Part shown: in pieces, positions 1-8,300 of the stretch
Layout: each line of letters begins with the position of its first letter
How positions within the stretch are numbered: the first letter of the stretch is position 1
NCBI GenBank assembly: GCA_030619215.1
Contig: JAUXBV010000013.1
Span: 1 to 15,065, forward strand
Direction of reading: 5' to 3'
Length of the DNA stretch: 15,065 nucleotides
Source: Fibrobacterota bacterium
Lineage (GTDB): Bacteria; Fibrobacterota; Chitinivibrionia; Chitinivibrionales; JANQEN01
Program-made: the position numbers and the translations under genes
Notes under the pieces: model-generated
The model's database searches: none
What the model saw: the letters and a program-made list of their open reading frames with translations, nothing else
Told to the model about the DNA's origin: nothing

Positions 1-293
1 CTATAAGATAACAAATAAATAAAAATTATGCCATACAAAATTGCTAATTCTATATGGCAATAATAACAGCTAAGTAATTATTATTTAGTAAGTTATTGAT
101 TTATTCGTAATTATATTATGCCATTTTTTCTAATAAACGTAAAATTAATATAAAAAACTATCTAAAAATGAATTTTCCGTCCGGAATTCATTCAATTATG
201 TATAAAATGGGCTGAATCCCGCTTTTTAATTTTTTTTATTATCTTAATTAAATAATTTTCAGATTAAAATTTAATCCTTATTTTATAAAATCA
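1..293. other. AT-rich gene-free flank
   Basis: No coding frame of credible length is seen here. The stretch lies downstream of the beta-helix gene, which is read leftward and stops at 294. It holds a 10-bp direct repeat ATTATGCCAT at 25-34 and 115-124. It also holds a 7-bp inverted repeat, TGCCATA at 29-35 and TATGGCA at 53-59, whose left arm overlaps the first copy. Both could be chance in such AT-rich DNA. The one element with plausible function is the hairpin at 167-192, listed separately. Confidence 0.5.
163..192 (-). terminator. possible intrinsic terminator of the beta-helix gene
   Basis: AATGAATT at 167-174 pairs perfectly with AATTCATT at 185-192. The inner TTCC/GGAA can also pair if two bases are bulged. 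Read on the minus strand, the hairpin is followed at once by a run of five T (the A-run 163-168 on the plus strand, partly inside the stem). It lies about 100 bases past the beta-helix gene's stop codon. The stem is AT-rich, so it would be a weak terminator. No better candidate exists between the stop and the window edge. Confidence 0.35.
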
Positions 294-2006
294 TCATTTA
301 ATAATATTCATTTTTCCATTCACTATTTTGCTTCCAATAACTATCTGATAATAATATAAGCCACCAGAGACAACTTTACCGAAGTTGTCTTTCACCTCCC
401 ATATCACTCGATTTGTCAATAATTTGCCGGGATTGATAGTTCTGACGATTCGGCCATGACAATCGTATATTGTTATTGATATTTTCTCACCATTAGTTTC
501 AGGATAATAAATCATAGTATAATTTGAAAAGGGGTTTGGATAATTCCACGTCCCTTTGACAATTAAATTCGGCTTTGTATAATTATTATAAATACTTATA
601 CCAGGGTTATACTCGAAAGCGCCAATATCTGCAACGGTATCGGCATACCTGTTTTGATATCTTTGATGTTTTATATACTCGAGAGAAACTGAATGATCAG
701 GAAAGCACTGCTGTGCAAGCGGGCCTGCTTTATTAATGCAAACGGAGCTCCCTTCTAAAGCATAATCCTGTCCGGAGGAATTCCTGAAACCGGGCTCTTC
801 TCCAATTACATTATTGCCTAGATCATTAACCTCGGCCTGTGGATTTGAATGGCTCTTTTGCCAGCCGGTTTTCAGCCAGTTATTCTGCAAATTAGCTGTG
901 CCGGATGAATTTAATATCGCAAGGCGCGAGCCTGATTCTGTTACATATACAATATTATTCCGCACATCCGCAGTCTCATCATCCGAGGATAATCGCAGCA
1001 GGGTTGTATTGCCGGTTCTGGTAGAAACAATGGTATTATGATAAAAGTAGATAGTTCCTTTTCTGTAATTTTGCAGCGAATCGTCATCATCACCGCCGTA
1101 GTGGCAGATCTGGCTGTTGCCTGCCCCTTCGGGTTCGATAAGAATATTCCCATAGACAAATGTTGCATTATAGGCAGGATCATTTATAATATGTTGATGG
1201 TCGCTGTGTACCAGATCGAGTTGACGGTTTCCACTCTCAATCCAGTTATACCGGATAACACACCCGGATGAACGGTCCTTTAAATTATTCCCCAGGCAGT
1301 TCTCCCGCAGCGGCCCGAACCTGTTGAACTGAAAAGTTATACCCTGCGACCCTGTATAATTATTATGCTCATATATACTTTCCTCAATACCATTATCGAA
1401 ATAGTAGCATCCTTCTACTACTACATCCTTTGATTGAGATGCTGAGAAAAATCCATTTCCGCAGTCATGAAAGATACAGTTTCTTATTGTTATATGCTCA
1501 CCTTTTTCAATATAAATCGCAGCAGCATTTTTAAAGTAATTGGTAATGCCATACCTGCCGGTAAAGGTATAACCCTCCCTTGCACTTTTAATATCCAGGT
1601 TTTGAACAATGATATATTCGGGCATGGTATCCGAAGGTGAGTTCGCACCGCCAATCTTAATGATGCCTCTCTCTTCATTCCAGTAATTGAACTGGGTATC
1701 AGTGACAGCCTCATTACCCTCTATAACGGGTAATGCACCTTGATTATTGGGAATTCCGCTTACCACGATTGGATTACCTGAAGTTCCTTTATTACATATA
1801 ACCCATTTCTCTTTATAAGGCACATCCTGGTAATAAATGAGCACCGAATCACCGGGAGCAAGCGCCTTCCAGGGTACTTTACCGATTGCGATATACGGCT
1901 TCTGCGGGCCAACTTCATAGTTTGTTGCTTTTACGGAAAAATTTACCGGAGGGAATACTATTATGGTTATTAAACAATTATAGAAGAGAAACCATTTTCT
2001 TTTCAT
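294..2006 (-). CDS. secreted right-handed beta-helix protein with T9SS sorting domain
   Basis: Predicted protein of 570 residues. The ATG at 2006 is preferred over an in-frame TTG at 2024 because GGGGGA sits 10 bases upstream and the ATG gives a normal signal peptide: MKRK, a hydrophobic core, and likely cleavage after Ala27. Residues about 30-466 show the irregular Asn/Gly-rich ladder of a right-handed parallel beta-helix (for example the ITIRNCIFHD..GNGFF and VVVEGCYYFDNG rungs) and end in VADIGAFEY, common at the end of such folds. NNLKDR (240-245) and GNRQLDLVHSDH (259-270) are polar stretches that could line an active groove. Residues 488-570 are a T9SS type A sorting domain: NYPNPF, ITIYDCHGRIVR, GLYYYQIV, basic end. 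From memory it resembles a family annotated as polysaccharide-degrading enzyme or beta-helix repeat protein. Pectate-lyase-like activity is plausible, but no catalytic residues can be assigned. It is divergent from the giant TPR gene. Confidence 0.88.
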   Translation of the reverse strand: MKRKWFLFYNCLITIIVFPPVNFSVKATNYEVGPQKPYIAIGKVPWKALAPGDSVLIYYQDVPYKEKWVICNKGTSGNPIVVSGIPNNQGALPVIEGNEAVTDTQFNYWNEERGIIKIGGANSPSDTMPEYIIVQNLDIKSAREGYTFTGRYGITNYFKNAAAIYIEKGEHITIRNCIFHDCGNGFFSASQSKDVVVEGCYYFDNGIEESIYEHNNYTGSQGITFQFNRFGPLRENCLGNNLKDRSSGCVIRYNWIESGNRQLDLVHSDHQHIINDPAYNATFVYGNILIEPEGAGNSQICHYGGDDDDSLQNYRKGTIYFYHNTIVSTRTGNTTLLRLSSDDETADVRNNIVYVTESGSRLAILNSSGTANLQNNWLKTGWQKSHSNPQAEVNDLGNNVIGEEPGFRNSSGQDYALEGSSVCINKAGPLAQQCFPDHSVSLEYIKHQRYQNRYADTVADIGAFEYNPGISIYNNYTKPNLIVKGTWNYPNPFSNYTMIYYPETNGEKISITIYDCHGRIVRTINPGKLLTNRVIWEVKDNFGKVVSGGLYYYQIVIGSKIVNGKMNIIK

Positions 2007-2308
2007 AATTGTGTCATCCCCCAAAATTTGATCGAATATCGGCTTGTTTTATAATATAATAAGAAACAAAGTATTGAAAATAATTTTTGATTATTACCTA
2101 TCTTTACAATATAAGTCACTGTAATAAAACGCGTTAATGTAACCATAAAAACATTAAATTTATAGCAATAACTAAAATTATTTTTAAAATCAGGCTGTCC
2201 ATCACTCATTCATTAAAGTAATTTATTATATATATCGTCAAATGCTATTTTTATTTAATAAAATTAATTGAATCCTCTTAACCCAAAACAAAAAATCGTG
2301 TGAATATT
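2007..2308. promoter_or_regulatory. divergent intergenic control region
   Basis: About 300 bases of very AT-rich DNA separate the beta-helix gene (leftward) from the giant TPR gene (rightward), so it must hold both promoters. TATAAT-like strings occur on both strands, for example around 2048-2062 and 2225-2235, but none has a convincing -35 partner at 16-18 bases. A perfect 7-bp inverted repeat, TTAATGT (2134-2140) and ACATTAA (2151-2157) with a 10-base loop, lies mid-region and could be an operator. No Shine-Dalgarno site is visible before the TPR gene. No small gene is seen. Confidence 0.4.
2017..2022 (-). promoter_or_regulatory. Shine-Dalgarno site of the beta-helix gene
   Basis: The minus strand reads GGGGGA here, with 10 bases before the ATG at 2006. 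The site overlaps the in-frame TTG codon at 2024-2022, which argues that the ATG, not the TTG, is the true start. Confidence 0.6.
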
Positions 2309-5300
2309 ATGAATTTAAAAAAATTACTGCCATTCTTTCTTTTAGCGTTCTCTTTATTGTTTGTTTCACAGATACAGATTGTCAATGCACAAACAAAACC
2401 CAAAATGAGAATTATCATTTCACGTGCGGGTGAAGCCTCATCAGCGGGTCAAGTGCAGAACGACTGGTTTTCTGCTCTCTCTGAAGCCTACTACTATTTC
2501 CGGTTTGATCCTTTGGAGACTGTTAAAATAATACCCCGGAAAAAATACTCTAAAGCTCTTTCTCCTACCGATATTTTCGGCGTGTCGGTCTCGGAAGTCG
2601 ATATCTTCCAGGCTGCAAGAGAGCTGGATGCAACCCATGTATTGATCCATACCTATGACATGGACCCAACTGAAAATGTTATTAATTATTATCTGGAAGT
2701 TCTTACAATAAATAAAAAGGTGGTCGTGACGTTCGATGAGAGCTTTCCGCTTCAAGATGTTGAAAAGAATCTCGAGGCATGTTCAAAACAGATTATTAAG
2801 AAGCTTAAAATTACTCCTTCTTCAAAAATAGCACCGCTGTTAACAAAACCCATTCTCGTTACTGATCACAATGTCCTTATGGAATTCGGTAAAGCTCTGG
2901 TTGAAGCGGGAGATAAAGCCAACGAAAAAGACGCAAAAAAACTATTAAGAATATCGGACAATAATATCGGATTGGCCCTGGCAACATATAAAGCTGCATA
3001 CGCGTTTAAAGATATTGGTGACTGTGACAATGCTGCCAAGCTTTTCAACCGGGTCATTCTGCGAAACAGGCTACCATATTCCAATATCTACCTTCAAGCC
3101 TCAATAAATTATCGCAAATGTCAATCGTTTGATGATGCTGAGAGAGTTCTCTCTCATGCGGAAACCAATGGAATCAGCTCCCATGGACTCCTTGTGGAAA
3201 AAGCGCTTATTCTGGAAAAATTCAAACGGGTCACCGAAGCCCGTAAAATCTATGATAGGATTTTAAAGACAGATCCGGATCAGCCTGACGCGCTGCTTTT
3301 TCTTGCACGACAGGAACGCCAGGCCGGTTCTTATGAAAAATCACTGGATTATCTGGACCGTTATATAAAACTATCTGATAATCCGGGGCCTGCCTACCTT
3401 GAAATGGGCCTCTGCTATGTTGCAATGAAGAGGGATGATGAGGCATTAAGCGTATTACGAAAAGCGAATAACCTGTTACCTGATGAACCGGAATCAAATG
3501 TCCTGCTTGGGGATATATACTTTAAGAAGAAAGAATACGGGACCGCAGCTACCAAATATGGCAAGGCTCTTGAAAAAAGGTCAAATAACCTTGATCTTCT
3601 TATTAAAACATCAAACGCCTATGCAAAAGCTAAAAATTCGAAAAAAGCATTGGCGATTCTTGACAAATACAAAGCTAATTTTTATGATACAAAAGTTGTA
3701 ACCAAAGAAATCGGCCTGTTGAAATTTCAGCTTAAAGATACGACCGGTGCGCGGGGAATTCTTGAGACATGCCTGGGAATCAGGCCTCCGGACAGCAGGG
3801 TGTTTCTTGCAATGGGAGACATCTATGCAGCAAAAGGCGAGAGGGATAAAGCAATCCGGATGTATGAGCAGGCGGACCCGCTTCTGAAAGATAAAACCAG
3901 GGTAAAGATAGCACTCGCAAATCTTCAGATTCAAAATAAGGATTATGATAAGGCTCAAAAGAACCTTAAGGCGATCCTCTCCAAAGATCCGGATTATCCC
4001 AATGCAAATGGTTATCTTGCTGATGTGCTGATGGCTAAAGGGCAAAAACAGCAGGCATTGAAACATTATCTGAAAGAGAGAGAACTTCAGGGAGAAAATG
4101 TTCATTTTCAGCAGAACATTGCCGAAATCTACTTTGACATAAACAACCTGTCAATGGCGGAAAAGGAGTCAAGGAAACTTTTAACGCTTGATCCGATTAA
4201 TGCAATCGGTTACAAACAGCTTACGCTTATTGCAATCAAGAATAAAAATTCTACAGAAGCGCAGAATTACATTTCTCAAGCTGAAGTATCAGCCAAAGGT
4301 AAACTCGACCCCTCTTTTTATAAAGAAGTGGCAAAAGGGTTTACGGAAATGAAATCATGGGATAATGCAATTAAATCGTACGGAAGTTATTTAAAGAGCT
4401 CTCCAAAGGATGAAAAGGCATGGATCGAGCTTTCGAAAGTATACTTACAAGCTAGAAGAGACAGCAGCGCTGCCCGCGCGTATATAAAAATTTATGAACT
4501 CAGCCCTCAGAAAAATAAAGACTACCTTGCAAAAGCCGGACACACCTATTATAAACTGGGTATGAAAAAGCAGGCAAAGGAGACCTATTCAAAATTCCTG
4601 ACGAAGGGTTTCGTTGACCCGCTTGTCAATGTCAACAGCGCCCACATGGAATTTGCACATAAAAGGTATGAAAAAACAATCTCTTTACTTGAAGGAGCGA
4701 GCGGAAAATATGCCTCAGACGAAGAGGTTGTAAAAATGCTTGCGTATTCATACCATAAAACAAAAAAGCATTCGCAGGCGCTGCAATATATCAAAAAACA
4801 TCTTGCCAATTTTCCCAATGACAGAAAAGGTGTGGAAATTGCCGCCCTTGAATATGAAAAAGCCGGTAACATAAAATCAGCCGCAGATATGTATAAAAAG
4901 TATCTCAGCCGCGACAAGAACCAGGACTATGCCTATAAACTGGGAGCATTATATGAAAAACTGAAACAGAACTCACTTGCAATGGGGCAATACAAGAAAA
5001 ATATTGCTGATTATCCCGAAGATTTTCGCAGCTATGAGCGCCTTGCTGAATTATACCTGGCCTCAAATCAATTCGACAATGCGGTAAAAATGCTTGTCAA
5101 GGTCACGGCTAACCCCTCCGCTGATCCTGCCTTTTTCAAAAAACTTGCTGAAGTCTATACAAAGCAGAAAAAACCGGCTCTTGCTGCTGCCACCTACGAG
5201 CAGTATCTCATCAAATCACCAAAAGACTCAGACATGTTGCTGAAGCTGGGCGTCACCTATTATGAGAAAAAGGATTATGAAAAGGCATTAACACCGCTGA

Positions 5301-8300
5301 TGCGTGCATTCGAGCTTAAGCCTAATAACAGCGAATGTTTGGCTATGATCGGACATGCATATTACAAGATGGGTAAAAAGGAGGATGCATATAAAACGTA
5401 TTCCGAATTTAAAAGAAGGGGGTTCAGTGATCCGGAGGTAAGCGTGAACCTTGCGAAAATGGAATATAAAGCCAAGAATTACTCCAAAACGATCTCCCTT
5501 CTGAAAAACCTCACCGGCAAGTATGCGTCCGATCCTAAAGTCAACAGGATGCTCGCCCTGTCACACAGCAAAATGGGAACACATTCCCTTGCAGCAACGT
5601 ACATTAAAAAGCTTGTTGACAAATCGCCAAATGACCCTGAAGCGCTGGAACTGGCTGCAATATCATACGAAAAAACAGGCGACAGTAAAAACGCCGCTGC
5701 AATGTTCAAGAGATATATTGCCCTTCCCAAGTCAGCGACTAAAGCTGAGAAACGCCAGGATTATGCCTATCGCCTGGCAACACTTTACGAAAAGCAGAAA
5801 CAGGTACAGCAGGCTGTAACGCAATACAATGCCAATATCAAAGAGTACCCGAAGGATTTCCGTAATTATGAAAAGTTGGGGCTCTTATACCTGGACTCAA
5901 AGCAGTACACCAATGCTATCAAAATGCTGGGCAAAGCAACACAAAACCCCTCAGCAGATCCCGACATATTCCGGAAACTTGCCGAATTATATGTAAGCCA
6001 GAAAAAATTGAGTGAGGCCACAAGCACCTATGAAAAATACCTCGCAAAAAGAGGAACCGACTCCAAGGCCTGGTTTGCACTGGGAAAAATCTACTACAAT
6101 AAAAAAGCGTATGATAAAGCGGTGAAGCCCCTTGTCCGCGCTTCGGATCTGATGCCGCAAAACAGAGAATGCCTGGCAATGGCCGGCCACTCCTATTATC
6201 ACCTTGGCAAAATGACGGAAGCGTATCAAACCTATAACAATTTTCTTAAAAAAGGATTTAAAGATCTTGAAGTTAATGTTAATATTGCGGCAATCGAATT
6301 TAAAAATAAGAAATATACCAGGACAATTTCCCTGCTGAAAAATCTCACGGGTAAATATGCTTCCGATCCGAAAGTTATCAGGATGCTCGCTATCTCGCAC
6401 AGCAAGATGGGAACCCACTCCCTTGCGCTGAGTTATGTTAAAACACTCGTTGAGAAAAACCCAAGTGACCCGGAAGCGCTGGAACTGGCAGCTTTGACAT
6501 ACGAAAAAACGGGCAATAACAAATCCGCGGCCGACATGTTTAAGAAATACTGTGCACTTCCAAAAAACAAGGTTAAGTCTAAAAAACGCAAGGAATACGC
6601 TTACCGCCTTGCGATCTTATATGAAGTTCTGAAACAGCCGTCACTGGCGATTGCGCAATACAAGAAAAATATTACTTATTCCCCGAAGGATTTTCGCAAC
6701 CATGAGAAGCTGGGCGAACTTTACCTGAAGGCAAAACAGTACGAAAATGCGGCTCAGATGATGGAAAAAGCAACGTTAAATCCCTCTGCTGATCCAAATA
6801 TCTATAAAAAGCTGGCAGAACTCTATGTTAAGCAGAAGAAAGGACCAAAAGCTGCAAGCACCTATGAAAAATATCTGGCAAAAAAATCAACGGATTCCAA
6901 AGCATGGTACGAGCTCGGAAATATTTATTACAAGCAGAAAGCGTACAATAAGGCACTGAAACCTCTTTCACGTGCTACTGAGCTGATGCCTCAGAACAGC
7001 AAATGCCTCGCACTGACCGGACATACCTACTTTGCGTTAGGGAAAAAAGCCGAAGCATATAATATTTACAGCATTTTTTTCAAAAAAGGATTTAAAGATA
7101 TTGAGGTCAACGTTAAACTGGCAAAAATGGAATTTGATAATAAAAAATATACGCGGACGATCTCACTTTTAAAAAACCTTACGGGAAAGCATGCAACAGA
7201 TCCCAAGACGATCAGAATGCTTGCTATTTCACATAGTGAAATGGGAACCCATTCCCTTGCATTGAGCTATATAAAAAAGCTTGTCCAGAACAAACCAAAT
7301 GATCCGGAGGCTATTGAACTTGCAGCTATCACCTATGAAAAAACGGGTGATGACAATTCTGCTGCCAGTATGTATAAAAAGTACTGCTCTCTCCCCAAAG
7401 AAAAAGTTAATAAAAAGAAACGCAAGAAATATGCTTTTCAACTAGCGGAATTGTATGAAAAACAGAAACAGACCTCCCTCGCTATAGCGCAATATAAGAA
7501 AAATACTGTAGATTACCCCAAAGACTATCGTAACTATGACCGCCTGGGAGGTTTATACCTTAAATCCAAGCAGAATGCGAATGCCCTGCTAATGTTTGAA
7601 AAAGCTGCGACAAATCCTTCAGCGTCACCTGATTTACACAAAAAACTCGCCGGGCTTTATGAAAAGCAGAATAAAAAATCCCAGGCTGCCAGTACCTATG
7701 AAAAATATTTATTAAAGAGAACAACCGATTCAAAAGCATGGTATGCGCTTGGAAATATCTACTATAAGCAAAAAGCCTATGAAAAAGCAATCAAACTCCT
7801 TGCCCGGGCTTCTAAGCTTATGCCGCAAAATAAGGAGTGTCTTGCGCTTACCGGCCATACCTATTATGCCCTGGGCAAAAAAGCGGAAGCATACAGAATT
7901 TATGATGACCTGAATAAAAAAGGATATAAAGATCCGCAGGTTACTATAAATCTCGCAACAATGGAATTTGACAAGAAAAATCATACCAGGGCAACAGCTT
8001 TATTAAAAAGTTTATCCGGCAGTAAATATACCTCCGATGAAAAAACAATAAGGATGCTGGCTGTCTCTTATTATAATAACAAAAAGTATTCGGAAGCTCT
8101 CCCTTATGTAAAAAAGCTTGTAGCCAAAGCTTCTTCCGATAAAGAGGTTGTTGAAATAGCAGCGGTAACCTATGAAAAAACCGGAGATATCAGATCAGCT
8201 TCTAATATGTATAAGAAGTTTCTTACCTTTAAAACAACGAAAAAGCATCAGGAATATGCCTACCGCCTTGGAAAGCTGTATGAGAAACAGAAAGCAATGT

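Noticed and set aside
209..240. GGG...CCC followed by T-runs as a plus-strand terminator
   Set aside because: The stem is only three base pairs, and no plus-strand gene is visible upstream in the window.
262..276. Palindrome GATTAAA-A-TTTAATC just after the beta-helix gene
   Set aside because: It has a one-base centre and only A/T-rich pairs, so it cannot form a useful hairpin and is expected by chance here.
3611..4105. Antisense open frame of 164 codons inside the giant TPR gene, with similar ones at 5987-6418 and 7730-7984
   Set aside because: They mirror Lys/Ala-rich TPR codons, giving Phe/Leu/Ile-rich products. They recur at equivalent places in the repeats and have no ribosome binding site.
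5216..7717. Recent duplication or gene conversion of supermodules B-D
   Set aside because: Third codon positions differ widely between copies even where the protein is identical, so the copies are old.
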